A stretch of 64,000 nt of DNA from Leptospira sp. WS4.C2 (GCF_040833985.1 NZ_CP162139.1:3630501-3694500); one strand, 5' to 3'. Shown: positions 55,580 through 64,000, numbered from the stretch's first letter. Numbers and translations are program-made. Notes: generated from the sequence alone by a model not told the origin.

Positions 55580-56030
55580 TTCTAACTTAATCGAATCTCT
55601 CGTAAAAAAAGCCCAAACCGCAGACAGAAAACGAACCAATCACAACTTCCATGAACCGTCGGAAGTGTACCAAAGGTTTCTCAACGTTCTTTCTAAAACT
55701 ACCTACATTCCACCTCACAGACATTTGTCGGATCCAAAACCTGAAACCTTTGTGGTTCTTGAAGGTGAAATTGGGTTTTTAATCTTTAAAGAAAACGGAG
55801 ACATCAAGGAAACGCATAAACTTTCGGCTGGCGGTCCTAAACGAGGAATTGATCTACAACCAGGTGTTTGGCATAGTTTGGTTTGTTTATCTGATCATGC
55901 TGTTTGTTTTGAAGGGAAATCTGGTCCTTATGATCCAACTGCAGATAAAGAGTTTCACTCGAAATATCCCCTGGAAGGGGATCCTAAAGTAAAAGAGACC
56001 ATTGTTTGGTATGAATCTTTGTTTGTATGA
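55557..56030 (+). CDS. WbuC-family cupin-fold protein
   Basis: 157 residues from a TTG with GGAAGG upstream. The cupin metal site is in IPPHRHLSDPKPETFVVLEGEIGFLIF (HxH...E) and PGVWHSLVCLS. WbuC-like proteins carry these signatures and sit in polysaccharide loci in enterobacteria; the reaction is unknown. Here the context is different: BFD protein before, esterase lipoprotein after, with a 4-bp ATGA overlap at the end. Confidence 0.8.
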   Translation: MQEIQIIDSNLIESLVKKAQTADRKRTNHNFHEPSEVYQRFLNVLSKTTYIPPHRHLSDPKPETFVVLEGEIGFLIFKENGDIKETHKLSAGGPKRGIDLQPGVWHSLVCLSDHAVCFEGKSGPYDPTADKEFHSKYPLEGDPKVKETIVWYESLFV

Positions 56031-57040
56031 ATTGGATTACCTTAGTTAGAAAACTATTTATATCTCTCATTATGGTTTCCTTATCTTTTTTTTGTAAATC
56101 CTTACCTTCTATAGTTCCTGTAAAAGAACATAAGTTAGAATCCATTTCTTCAGATGGAATTATACGTACCTTTCGTTATTATATCCCAAAACAAATTAAA
56201 GAAGATCGTTTACCGGTAGTCTTTATTTTACATGGGGGTGGTGGCACAGGAGAAGGAATGATTTACCTCTCAAGAATGTCGGAGAAAGCAGAGGAATATG
56301 GCTTTATCGCTGTTTATCCAGATGGATATGCTAACCGATGGAATGATGGTAGAAAAATTTCACATTCACTCACTGACAAACGTAATACAAATGATGTGGA
56401 ATTCTTCAAAGATATGGTTCGCTATTTGGATAAAGAAATTCCTGTCGATTATAATCGAATTCATGCAGTAGGAATCTCTAACGGTGGATTCATGACCCAA
56501 CGATTATTATGCGAAGCAGCAGAACTATTTTCTTCTGGATATTCGATTGCAGCCGTTACTTCTCAAGGTTTGAAAGAAATTTGTAACCCTCCTCCAAGAA
56601 AATCTATCGGCTTTATTATGGGTACCGCTGACGATGTTGTTCCCTATTTAGGGGGAACCGTTTCTATTCCATCAGACCCAAGCCCCAATGCAAAAAAAAT
56701 CTCTGCAGGCGATGTGGTATCTTATTTAGAATCATTAGAATTTTGGAGTTCGCCGTTCGTCTGCAAAGAAGAAACAAAAACAAAGAAAAGGCATTTAAAC
56801 AAATTTTGGAAACGAGACATTCAGTACACTCAAGTGACTGATTGCCAATCTGATCAAAGAGTAGAAGGGTATTTGATTCCAGGGGGAGGTCATATCTGGC
56901 CCAATGGTTTTTATTACCAAAACGAAAAACAATACGGATACTTAAGTAAGGACTTGGATACAAGGGAAATTGTGTTACAATTCTTTCGAACGACGTATAA
57001 AAAAGATAAGTTGGTAAACAATGCATCACTCGGAAATTAG
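56027..57040 (+). CDS. Esterase lipoprotein (PHB depolymerase/LpqC-like)
   Basis: 337 residues. The lipobox is LSLSFFC. The catalytic motif GISNGGF carries the nucleophilic Ser; VFILHGGGGTGEGM gives the oxyanion region, GTADDVVPYLGGT the likely catalytic Asp, and PGGGHIWPNG the His. The family hydrolyses polyhydroxyalkanoates or feruloyl esters. As a lipoprotein it would act outside the cytoplasm. It overlaps the next gene by 20 bp. Confidence 0.85.
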   Translation: MNWITLVRKLFISLIMVSLSFFCKSLPSIVPVKEHKLESISSDGIIRTFRYYIPKQIKEDRLPVVFILHGGGGTGEGMIYLSRMSEKAEEYGFIAVYPDGYANRWNDGRKISHSLTDKRNTNDVEFFKDMVRYLDKEIPVDYNRIHAVGISNGGFMTQRLLCEAAELFSSGYSIAAVTSQGLKEICNPPPRKSIGFIMGTADDVVPYLGGTVSIPSDPSPNAKKISAGDVVSYLESLEFWSSPFVCKEETKTKKRHLNKFWKRDIQYTQVTDCQSDQRVEGYLIPGGGHIWPNGFYYQNEKQYGYLSKDLDTREIVLQFFRTTYKKDKLVNNASLGN

Positions 57041-57899
57041 AAATTCATCCAGCGTATTTACCACTCTAGAAACGGGGTCAGGCGACCCTGTCCTTTTCCT
57101 TCATGGTTTTCCTGATAATCATAAAACTTTCGCACCCATCATGGAACAAGTTGGAAAGAAGGGATTTCAATGCATTGCTCCCGTTATGCGAGGTTATGAG
57201 CCATCAACGATCTCTCATGCACATAAATTACACGTTGTCGATCTAGTGAATGACATTCTAGGTTGGATGGAAGATAGAAGGTGGGACTCGGTACATTTAG
57301 TTGGTCATAACTGGGGGGCCGTCATTGCTTTTGCTGCAGGAATGTACTACCCCAATCGAATCAAATCTATCACAAGCCTTGGGGTTCCACTTTTAAGGAC
57401 TTACCAAGATTCATTTTTTTGGGCTCCCCAACAAACGATCCATTCTTGGTATGTATTACTATTTCAAATTCCGTTTTTGGCTGAACTTACGATTCGTTCC
57501 AATGGTTTTGCTTTAGTAGATTTTTTGTGGAAGGATTGGTCACCAGGTTTTACGCCAAACCAAGACCACTTAGCAGAGATTAAAGCCAACTTTCAAAATC
57601 CCGGAATTTTATCCTCTGCCCTCTCTTATTATCGAAATTTAAACGATTTATTCACAGAATCGGGAAGAGAAAGTATATTAGGAATTTTGGATTCGCAGAT
57701 TAATGTGCCTACTCAGATCCTCTATGGCTTGAACGATGGTTGCTTTCATAAAAATCTCTTTGAACATCTATTAGATGAAACCGACTTCCCTTGCGGTTTT
57801 CGTAAGATCGGTTTTGATCATGCTGGGCACTTTCTTCATTGGGAAAAAAGAGAAGAGGTGGCCAAGTTGATTTTAGAATGGTTACAAAAAAATAAATAA
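57021..57899 (+). CDS. Alpha/beta hydrolase (epoxide hydrolase-like) with Asn in place of the nucleophile
   Basis: 292 residues. VLFLHGFPDNHKTFAPI (oxyanion HGFP) and APVMRGYEPS match epoxide hydrolase/haloalkane dehalogenase-type proteins. In these the nucleophile sits in GHDWG; here the sequence is VGHNWGAV, with AAC coding Asn97. The catalytic His is in FDHAGHFLHWE. An Asn nucleophile would be inactive unless deamidated. It is at the end of the BFD-WbuC-esterase operon, overlapping the esterase gene. Confidence 0.88.
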   Translation: MHHSEIRNSSSVFTTLETGSGDPVLFLHGFPDNHKTFAPIMEQVGKKGFQCIAPVMRGYEPSTISHAHKLHVVDLVNDILGWMEDRRWDSVHLVGHNWGAVIAFAAGMYYPNRIKSITSLGVPLLRTYQDSFFWAPQQTIHSWYVLLFQIPFLAELTIRSNGFALVDFLWKDWSPGFTPNQDHLAEIKANFQNPGILSSALSYYRNLNDLFTESGRESILGILDSQINVPTQILYGLNDGCFHKNLFEHLLDETDFPCGFRKIGFDHAGHFLHWEKREEVAKLILEWLQKNK

Positions 57900-57946
57900 G
57901 ATTCTATCGTTTTTTTTTCGTCGTATGTACTTTAAGGAGATTGAAT

Positions 57947-58147
57947 ATGTTTCAAAATATGGGTCTTTATGACAGAATCATTCGAGTGGTCGTTGGATTG
58001 GTATTAGGTGGTTTGTATTTAGGTGGAGTCGTTGAAGGAACAACAGCAATTGTTCTTTTTGTAATCGGACTTGTGATGATTGCAACATCTGCGATCGGAT
58101 TTTGCCCAGCTTACCTACCTTTTAAATTTACAACAAAAGAAAAGTAA
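57947..58147 (+). CDS. DUF2892 small inner-membrane protein
   Basis: 66 residues from the ATG at 57947, with AAGGAG 8 nt upstream. Two membrane helices (IIRVVVGLVLGGLYLGG and AIVLFVIGLVMIATSAIGFCPAYLPF) with MGLYDRIIR at the start and CPAYLPF at the end, as in YgaP-tail/DUF2892 proteins. Function unknown. Confidence 0.85.
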   Translation: MFQNMGLYDRIIRVVVGLVLGGLYLGGVVEGTTAIVLFVIGLVMIATSAIGFCPAYLPFKFTTKEK

Positions 58148-58169
58148 ATCGGTCTTATTGTAGAAAAAC

Positions 58170-58197
58170 CAACTCACGAATTTGACTTTGTGAGTTG
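58170..58197. terminator. Bidirectional terminator
   Basis: CAACTCAC and GTGAGTTG form a perfect 8-bp stem with a 12-nt loop. The plus side continues AGTCTTTATTCTTT, the minus side GGTTTTT. It separates the DUF2892 gene from the convergent methyltransferase gene. Confidence 0.8.
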
Positions 58198-58209
58198 AGT
58201 CTTTATTCT

Positions 58210-59325
58210 TTACTTTTTCAAACTCACCAATACTTCATAATGTTGGGTTCTTGGGAAAAAATCAAACAAACCAATATAGTTCAATCTGTATCCTATTGCT
58301 TCTAATCTAGTAATATCACGTTTGAGTGTACTTGGATTACAGCTAGAATAAACAATTTGTTTCGGTGAAAACATAGAAGCCGATTCAATAATGCCTTCGG
58401 AAAGTCCAGCCCTTGGCGGGTTTACAATCCAAATTGGATAATGAGCAACATGTTTAGGTAAATGTTTTTGGTATAAATCACTGACTTCATACTCAAACTG
58501 TAATGCATTGTTCGATTTTGCATTATCTTTTGCATACCGAATGCTCTTTTCGTGAGATTCAATTCCATACAGCGATTCTATTTTTTCTCGAATCGAAATA
58601 CCAATCGTTCCACAACCACAAAACAGTTCCAAAATATTGGCCGAGTCTGGCAAAAGGGATTTAATTTTTTCAAGCCAAGGTTCGATTAGGAACTGATTGA
58701 TTTGAAAGAAACCCCGTTCTGGAACTTTTAACTTGGTATTAAAAATAATCATTTCTGTTTGGTCTCTTTCATAATTCACAACAGATTTTGAGGACAATCG
58801 GAGTTGGATGGATTTGTTTTTGGAGACAGATTTTTGAAGTCCCTCGGGAACCATATCCCATAACAAACGTTTATCGACAGTTTTACAGACGGCATGTGAT
58901 TCTTTCACAATTCTGTGGGTATTTTTTGAGAAGTATCCAATTTCTCTTCCGTTCGATTGCCATTGCACGTTATTTCGGTACTCGTTTTCTGGCCCTTTGA
59001 TCACTTGGATCTTACCTTTCCACTTTGGAAACATTCCTTCCAGAAGAGTGGTTTTGATTTCTACCTCATCTTTGTAAGAAATATGGCGATAACTACATCC
59101 CCCGCACTCCATAAAAACAGCACAATCGGATTCGGTCCTTCTTTCTGAGGCTTCAATGACTTCGGAGACTGATCCAAACCATTCTTTGTTTCCTGTTTTA
59201 TAAAGACTTATGTCTACTAATTCGCCAGGCAATCCGCCATCGACGAAAACTGCATGTCCCTCATGGTGAGCTATACAATAACCACCATTCACCCACTTTT
59301 CCAGTTTTATACGCAACTTTTCCAT
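58210..59325 (-). CDS. RNA m5U methyltransferase (TrmA/RlmD family)
   Basis: 371 residues. An N-terminal TRAM-like region (1-60) is followed by a [4Fe-4S] site, Cys68-x5-Cys74-x2-Cys77 (CAVFMECGGC), and Cys147. SAM motif I is ILELFCGCGTIGIS; IVNPPRAGL is motif IV, and YSSCNPSTLKRD carries the catalytic Cys that attacks uracil C6. It methylates C5 of uridine in 23S rRNA or tRNA. Iron-sulphur members are RlmC/RlmD-like; which position is modified here is not clear. Confidence 0.9.
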   Translation of the reverse strand: MEKLRIKLEKWVNGGYCIAHHEGHAVFVDGGLPGELVDISLYKTGNKEWFGSVSEVIEASERRTESDCAVFMECGGCSYRHISYKDEVEIKTTLLEGMFPKWKGKIQVIKGPENEYRNNVQWQSNGREIGYFSKNTHRIVKESHAVCKTVDKRLLWDMVPEGLQKSVSKNKSIQLRLSSKSVVNYERDQTEMIIFNTKLKVPERGFFQINQFLIEPWLEKIKSLLPDSANILELFCGCGTIGISIREKIESLYGIESHEKSIRYAKDNAKSNNALQFEYEVSDLYQKHLPKHVAHYPIWIVNPPRAGLSEGIIESASMFSPKQIVYSSCNPSTLKRDITRLEAIGYRLNYIGLFDFFPRTQHYEVLVSLKK

Positions 59326-59395
59326 TCTCTAGAACCATTCATTGAATATTCATTTGACACTGCACTCGCATTTAACATAACGGATAGGTACTCTT

Positions 59396-59479
<84 letters not shown>

Positions 59480-59486
59480 AGTCACT

Positions 59487-59574
<88 letters not shown>

Positions 59575-59584
59575 TGTTACCGTC

Positions 59585-60016
59585 ATGAATACCACCCAAA
59601 TCAAAGACAAATTACAAAAAATACAGGCTTACTTAGTCACTGACGAAGCGGCAAAAATTTTTGCCGTATTGCCTTTGTATTTCTCATGGGTTCCAATCTT
59701 TACTTGGAAACGAAACATTCCTGAATATGTTACCGTTTGTTTGTATTCGGCAGTTAATACTTGTTTGTTCTTACTTGGCTTGCTTTTGGCTCAAGTTGTC
59801 TCAGTTCTTCCCTTCATAGGTCTCTATTTTGCTGCCACCATCCATCTCTTATCCTTACTACTTTATCTAGGAATCGCTGGATTTTTGATTTACTCCATCC
59901 GCTTGAAAAAAACCATAGAGATACCCGTTCTTTTGGACTGGGTAAAAATGCTTCAAGCATTCATTGCGCCCATAGCTCAACTGGATAGAGTATCTGACTA
60001 CGGATCAGAAGGTTAG
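59585..60016 (+). CDS. Small membrane protein whose 3' end runs into tRNA-Arg
   Basis: From the ATG at 59585, 143 residues. Three or four membrane helices (IFAVLPLYFSWVPIFTW, VTVCLYSAVNTCLFLLGLLLAQVV, FIGLYFAATIHLLSLLLYLGIAGFLIYSI) are preceded by a short helical cap. No earlier stop exists, so the last 17 codons (PIAQLDRVSDYGSEG) are read from the tRNA-Arg gene. Family not recognised. The true end would be unchanged unless a frameshift is present. Confidence 0.6.
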   Translation: MNTTQIKDKLQKIQAYLVTDEAAKIFAVLPLYFSWVPIFTWKRNIPEYVTVCLYSAVNTCLFLLGLLLAQVVSVLPFIGLYFAATIHLLSLLLYLGIAGFLIYSIRLKKTIEIPVLLDWVKMLQAFIAPIAQLDRVSDYGSEG

Positions 60017-60039
60017 AGGTTCAAATCCTCTTGGGCGCA
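59966..60039 (+). tRNA. tRNA-Arg (anticodon ACG)
   Basis: Acceptor GCGCCCA pairs with TGGGCGC, discriminator A, D-arm TAGCTCAACTGGATAGAG, T-arm AGAGGTTCAAATCCTCT, anticodon ACG at 60000-60002. The 3' CCA is not encoded. It overlaps the membrane protein's last codons and lies 1 bp before the TadA-like gene. Confidence 0.95.
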
Positions 60040-60040
60040 C

Positions 60041-60481
60041 GTGGAAGCATTCGACTCATTTTTAGAGCGATACTTCAAAGTAGTTTCCAGCCATCCAAAC
60101 GAAATTCCTTCTTATTCTGAAATCATCACAAAAGATGGAATTCTTCTCTCTACCGCCTTTAATTCCGTAGAACAAACATTAAATCCTACAAAACATAGCG
60201 AAATCTTAGCAATTGAAGATGCTCTTTCTAAAACAGAGGGACGTTATCTCACTGATGCCATTTTAATTACTGCTTTAGAACCATGTCTCTTATGTGCAGG
60301 TGCCATCTTACGAATGAAAATTCCGGAAGTCGTATATTTTGTTCCAGCAAAACCAGGTGAGGGGATTTCTTCTTATACAACCGAGTCCATTTATCTACTG
60401 AATCACTTTCCCAAGTGTACCCTCATTCCGCAATCCCACATAAAATTTGAATTTCTTAGTTTTTTCAAAGAGAAAAGGTAG
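60041..60481 (+). CDS. TadA-like (tRNA adenosine/nucleoside) deaminase
   Basis: 146 residues from a GTG directly after tRNA-Arg(ACG). Zinc-deaminase motifs: KHSEILAIE (His52, Glu54; usual form HAE) and ALEPCLLCAGAIL (Cys82, Cys85). NPTKHSEI and EPC..CAGAI are the TadA pattern. TadA deaminates A34 of tRNA-Arg(ACG) to inosine. The protein is shorter than E. coli TadA (167) and lacks the D-x-K-x-GA loop; it has PAKPGEGISSY instead. A general nucleoside deaminase is the alternative. Confidence 0.75.
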   Translation: MEAFDSFLERYFKVVSSHPNEIPSYSEIITKDGILLSTAFNSVEQTLNPTKHSEILAIEDALSKTEGRYLTDAILITALEPCLLCAGAILRMKIPEVVYFVPAKPGEGISSYTTESIYLLNHFPKCTLIPQSHIKFEFLSFFKEKR

Positions 60482-60526
60482 AATTCTTTTGACCGTTTCT
60501 TTTTATGGAAGCCAGTAGAAACCATT

Positions 60527-60610
<84 letters not shown>

Positions 60611-60757
60611 CCAGGTTCTATCCTTCTTTTACTTTCCGCTAACCCCTGACAAATGTTTCGGCATTTTTAGTTGCAACCTCTCGGAACGCTTACAAATATA
60701 CATTATCAAAGCGGTAGAATCAAATTTCCATCCAAGTGGATTTTGATACGGACTTAA

Positions 60758-62215
60758 ATGAGCGAAAACCACCAAGTACTCTTTAGAAAATATAGACCCC
60801 AATTCTTTCGCGATGTGATCTACCAAGACCTCGCCGTTGGGTCTTTGCAAAATGCGTTTAAGTCTAAAAAAATTGGTCACGCTTATATATTCATTGGACC
60901 ACGCGGGGTCGGCAAAACCACTATTGCGAGAATTCTAGCAAAACGACTCAATTGCGAAAGACCAGACGGGGTTGAACCATGTAATGAATGTACATCTTGT
61001 TTGGAGATTACCAAAGGAAATTCAAATGACGTATTTGAAATTGATGCGGCTTCCAATAGCGGTGTCGATAACATCCGGGAGTTACGTGAAAATGTAAAAT
61101 TCAATGCAATGGGTGGAAAGTACCGAGTTTATATTTTAGACGAGGTGCATATGTTAAGTGGGGCTGCTTTCAATGCATTACTCAAAACATTGGAAGAACC
61201 ACCGGCCCATGTCGTTTTTATTTTAGCAACGACTGAGTATCATAAAATTCCGGAAACAATTCTCTCACGTTGCCAAGACTTTCACTTTCGAAAAGTGCCT
61301 GTCACTGCATTACAGAACTACATTGAAACTCTTTGTGAAAAAGAAGGTCTCAAATACGATTCAGAAGGTCTATTCTGGATCGCAAAAAAAGGTGACGGCT
61401 CGGTTCGGGACACATTGTCTTTTATGGAACAAGCTGTAATTTTTACAGATGGCAATCTAACAGGTGCCAAACTTCGAAAAATGATCGGGTATCATGGAAT
61501 TGATACCTTCACTGATTTTTTAAACCAACTTTTAGATTCTTCTCAAAGTGCACAAATCTTTGAAACTTTGGAAAATCTTTTCCAAGCAGGAATTGATTTG
61601 AGTAAATTTGTTTGGGACTTTATTGAATTTTTAAATTCCCTTCTTCTTATCAAAGACAATCTGGCAGATAGAGAATCCATTAACATTCCACAGGAAGATT
61701 TACAAAAACTAAAACAAAACTATCGTGATTTAGATCGTGAAATTTTAGTTTTACTCGCTGAAAGAATTTTTTCAATCCATGAAAAACTGAATCTTATGAA
61801 ACTTCGTAGCTCTTACGAAATGAAAGTTTATTTAGAAATTCAATTTCGTAAATTGATATTGGATCGTGAAAAACCAAGTGTATCGGGACTATTAGCAAAA
61901 ATCTCTGAGCTCACCAAACTAGTTCAAGGTGATATTTCTCATATCCCAGAAAATTTGGAACCAACTGCAACTATGAGAATACAAACTCCGGTTGCGGCCT
62001 CCAGTCCACAAAAGAAAGAACCTGCATCACCAGTTGTCGATAAACCAAAACAGAATATCGAACTCGAGACCAAACCAAATCCTCCAAAACAAGAACAGCC
62101 TGCTCCGACCAAACCAGCGACTGCAAGTCCAGCTTCTTCTGAAGATATGGAGAAGCTTTTGAAAGAAAAATTCTCCGGTATGGAAGTAGACCCCAACCAA
62201 TTTAAGAATTTATAA
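60758..62215 (+). CDS. dnaX: DNA polymerase III subunit gamma/tau
   Basis: 485 residues. The clamp-loader ATPase has Walker A GPRGVGKTTIARIL, a zinc module (Cys-rich LNCERP...CNECTSC), Walker B ILDEVH, and the SRC sensor in ILSRCQDFHF. Domain III and a Pro/Lys-rich tail (about 405-465) follow. It loads the beta clamp during replication. No obvious slippery site for a shorter gamma form was found. It leads the dnaX-ybaB-recR operon. Confidence 0.97.
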   Translation: MSENHQVLFRKYRPQFFRDVIYQDLAVGSLQNAFKSKKIGHAYIFIGPRGVGKTTIARILAKRLNCERPDGVEPCNECTSCLEITKGNSNDVFEIDAASNSGVDNIRELRENVKFNAMGGKYRVYILDEVHMLSGAAFNALLKTLEEPPAHVVFILATTEYHKIPETILSRCQDFHFRKVPVTALQNYIETLCEKEGLKYDSEGLFWIAKKGDGSVRDTLSFMEQAVIFTDGNLTGAKLRKMIGYHGIDTFTDFLNQLLDSSQSAQIFETLENLFQAGIDLSKFVWDFIEFLNSLLLIKDNLADRESINIPQEDLQKLKQNYRDLDREILVLLAERIFSIHEKLNLMKLRSSYEMKVYLEIQFRKLILDREKPSVSGLLAKISELTKLVQGDISHIPENLEPTATMRIQTPVAASSPQKKEPASPVVDKPKQNIELETKPNPPKQEQPAPTKPATASPASSEDMEKLLKEKFSGMEVDPNQFKNL

Positions 62216-62230
62216 GTCCAAAAGGTAAGT

Positions 62231-62602
62231 ATGGGAATTTTTGATCAAATGAAACAAATGCGAGAGGCCTTTTCGCAACTCGGCAATATCAAAGAAAAAC
62301 AAGAGGAGCTCACAAAGCGACTTGCCCAAATTCGAGTTTCAGCATCAGCAGGTGCCGGCATGGTCGAAGTTACAGCTTCGGCTGATGGAATCTTAACTGA
62401 CCTTAATATCAATCCGATTATGTTCAATGCTGATGACAAAAAAATGTTAGAAGACTTAATCCTATCAGCAACAAACGAAGTGCAGAGGAAAGCCAAAGAA
62501 ACGATGGCTCATGAGATGAAAAATATCCTCGGTTTCAACCCAAGTGACTTTGAAGGAGTTTTCAACCAATTCCAAAAGGATGGAGGATTTCCACCTGTCT
62601 GA
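62231..62602 (+). CDS. YbaB/EbfC nucleoid-associated protein
   Basis: 123 residues. Typical size and motifs: [28 protein letters not shown], followed by [22 protein letters not shown]. It binds DNA as a dimer. It stands between dnaX and recR, the standard neighbours of this gene in bacteria, with its 3' end overlapping recR by 23 bp. Confidence 0.93.
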   Translation: MGIFDQMKQMREAFSQLGNIKEKQEELTKRLAQIRVSASAGAGMVEVTASADGILTDLNINPIMFNADDKKMLEDLILSATNEVQRKAKETMAHEMKNILGFNPSDFEGVFNQFQKDGGFPPV

Positions 62603-63188
62603 TCCACAATTCCAAAAACTGATCCAATCCTTTTCTAGTCTCCCAGGGATTGGGAAAAAAAGTGCAACGAGAATTGGTTTTCATATCCTACGGATGGATC
62701 CTTCTACTTTCCGCGCATGGCTTTCCAATATCGAAGAAGCTAAAGCCAAACTAAGGTTTTGTGATGAATGTGGCGGACTTACGGAAGATCCTGTTTGTTC
62801 TATTTGTTTGTCTGATAGAAGGGATAACGGAATCCTTTGTGTTGTGGAACAACCGGAAGATATTTTCTTTATAGAGAACACAAAAGAATATGTTGGAAAA
62901 TACCATGTCCTAAATGGTGCTATCTCTCCCTTAGATGGAATTGGTCCTGACCAATTACGAATTCGTCAATTGTTAGAACGATTAGAAGACACTGGTGTGA
63001 AGGAAGTTCTTATCGCAACCAATCCCACTCTGGAAGGGGATGCAACAGCATCTTACCTTTCAACGGTAATCAAACCTATGGAAATTAAAATTACAAGGAT
63101 TGCCCACGGGATTACTATTGGTGGAACTTTAGAGTATTCTGATCAATACACTCTAGGCAAAGCGATTAAGTCTAGGTTGACACTTTAA
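62580..63188 (+). CDS. recR: Recombination protein RecR
   Basis: 202 residues from the ATG at 62580. HhH motif [18 protein letters not shown], zinc finger [16 protein letters not shown], Toprim domain with [12 protein letters not shown] and [15 protein letters not shown]. RecR with RecO and RecF loads RecA at gaps. Start choice: the ATG has AAAGG almost touching it, while GGAGG lies 8 nt before a CTG at 62595, so initiation at CTG cannot be ruled out. Confidence 0.95.
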   Translation: MEDFHLSDPQFQKLIQSFSSLPGIGKKSATRIGFHILRMDPSTFRAWLSNIEEAKAKLRFCDECGGLTEDPVCSICLSDRRDNGILCVVEQPEDIFFIENTKEYVGKYHVLNGAISPLDGIGPDQLRIRQLLERLEDTGVKEVLIATNPTLEGDATASYLSTVIKPMEIKITRIAHGITIGGTLEYSDQYTLGKAIKSRLTL

Positions 63189-63368
63189 AAAAAATCAAAT
63201 CTCGAGTAAGCATTAACAGTATTTTTTACTTTAGATTAGTTGTCGTTTTAGTGTAAATTCAAGTCCTGAAAGGCTGATCATGTTTGCAGAAATTAGTTCT
63301 CTTAATTGTTTAAAGATTTTCTATTTCTCATTCGTTATAAACTAAAAGACATTACGCATAATATAACA

Positions 63369-64000
63369 TTAGAATCGATGTTCGAATACAATAAACGCTT
63401 CCCTTAACACCCTCCCATACTTGGAATCTAATAAAACAAATAACGCATCACCCGCGACAAAATAACCAGAACGAAAAATGATTTGAAAATCAGAGGTTAC
63501 GTTGTAACGAATGTTAAAATTATATTCCATTCCCATATAAGTTGATGTTTTATATCCATTAAGTTCACTAAATTCTCGATTGATTCGAATTTCAGGCGAT
63601 TTTGTTGCCCATAATTGATAGTAACCTAGCGTAAATTGATAGGGACCAAAAGCAATAATATTGGAATAAAAACCATACTCATTTAAACCAGAAAAACTAG
63701 AACCGTTGAACAATGCATAACCACCGGTAAAGTCAGTAGCAATGTTGGAAATGGAAAATCCAGGCGCAAGGGTACGGTATCCATTTCCTTTTAAATTTGC
63801 TTCATGTCCTTTCTCATCGTAACCAGGTCTTCCTGTTGTACCAAGAGCAATCAAATTAAAGTTAAGCGACTCGCTCCAGCGATAAGTAAACTGAAAATCA
63901 TACATTCCACCTTTGATAAAATGTCTTTGTGTTGTATTGTAAATGGTGACATCATTTGTATCTGTCACAGCACGTAATTTTTTAACAGTTCCTGTATTTA
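63369..64000 (-). CDS. Outer-membrane beta-barrel protein, C-terminal part (5' end beyond the window)
   Basis: The frame is open to the right edge (upstream codons read NTGTVKKLRAVTD), so this is the C-terminal 210 residues. Amphipathic strands MYDFQFTYRWSESLNFNLIALG, QFTLGYYQLWATKSPE, TSTYMGMEYNFNIRYNVTSDFQIIFRSGYF and a final FIVFEHRF with terminal Phe indicate a large outer-membrane barrel. The style resembles alginate-export-like porins, but this is not certain. The 63189-63368 gap holds no ORF that I can support. Confidence 0.7.
   Translation of the reverse strand, partial: NTGTVKKLRAVTDTNDVTIYNTTQRHFIKGGMYDFQFTYRWSESLNFNLIALGTTGRPGYDEKGHEANLKGNGYRTLAPGFSISNIATDFTGGYALFNGSSFSGLNEYGFYSNIIAFGPYQFTLGYYQLWATKSPEIRINREFSELNGYKTSTYMGMEYNFNIRYNVTSDFQIIFRSGYFVAGDALFVLLDSKYGRVLREAFIVFEHRF

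Noticed and set aside
56664..57029. 121-residue minus-strand frame opposite the esterase
   Set aside because: Antisense to an esterase with intact catalytic motifs.
60758..62215. Programmed frameshift in dnaX
   Set aside because: No clear slippery heptamer followed by a stem was found; single tau-like product assumed.

Overview
The window looks like chromosomal DNA of a spirochaete, most likely a saprophytic Leptospira. The base composition is moderately AT-rich. There are many short-lipobox lipoproteins, TTG and GTG starts are common, and TRL-like lipoproteins occur in several copies. A plastid-type ferredoxin-NADP reductase, FliG, HppA and a HmuY/TonB-receptor locus fit the same picture. 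The genus is inferred from gene content and style; no 16S gene is present.

Layout. 1-2.6 kb: the 3' end of a GH13 glucosidase, a GC-rich inverted-repeat element, then a thioesterase, a small lipoprotein, a DUF1801 protein and a DUF35 Zn-ribbon protein on the minus strand. 2.8-4.24 kb: an AT-rich SIR2-family gene bounded by an 11-bp direct repeat and followed by an attC-like hairpin, so it resembles a single integron cassette and is the best candidate for an unusual system here. 4.3-10.7 kb (minus): thiolase, a leptospiral hypothetical, nuoI and nuoG, a response regulator, aroC. 10.8-13.5 kb (plus): TonB-like protein, NusG paralogue, kdsD and aroD in overlapping order. 13.5-23 kb: TPR protein, GMC oxidoreductase with its small Tat-type partner, a tandem-amidase lipoprotein, M1 peptidase lipoprotein, two TRL lipoproteins, GDPD lipoprotein. 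23-31.7 kb: XRE regulator, fliG, TetR with an MBL hydrolase, two membrane proteins with overlapping divergent starts, M23 peptidase, a PAS/GGDEF/EAL protein. 31.9-36 kb: an apparently Fur-controlled operon of a lipoprotein, a HmuY-like protein, a TonB-dependent receptor and a HEARH-motif protein, facing a DUF3015 gene.

36.9-43.4 kb: FNR, PC4-like protein, a vWA-STAS fusion, queE coupled to a SNF2 helicase. 43.4-47.7 kb: symporter and a lipoprotein/outer-membrane cluster including two more TRL proteins. 47.8-54 kb: hppA, TPR protein, acs, folE. 54-58 kb: glycosyltransferase, a small unannotated ORF, BFD-type ferredoxin, WbuC-like cupin, esterase lipoprotein, an alpha/beta hydrolase with Asn at the nucleophile position, DUF2892 protein. 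58-64 kb: RNA m5U methyltransferase, four tRNAs (Ser-TGA, Ser-GCT, Arg-ACG, Ser-GGA), a TadA-like deaminase directly after tRNA-Arg(ACG), the dnaX-ybaB-recR operon, and a beta-barrel protein that runs off the right edge.

Most genes are chromosomal core or lineage-specific envelope genes. Apart from the SIR2 cassette I see no prophage, insertion sequence or CRISPR array. All family assignments come from motifs read by eye; no database search was run.
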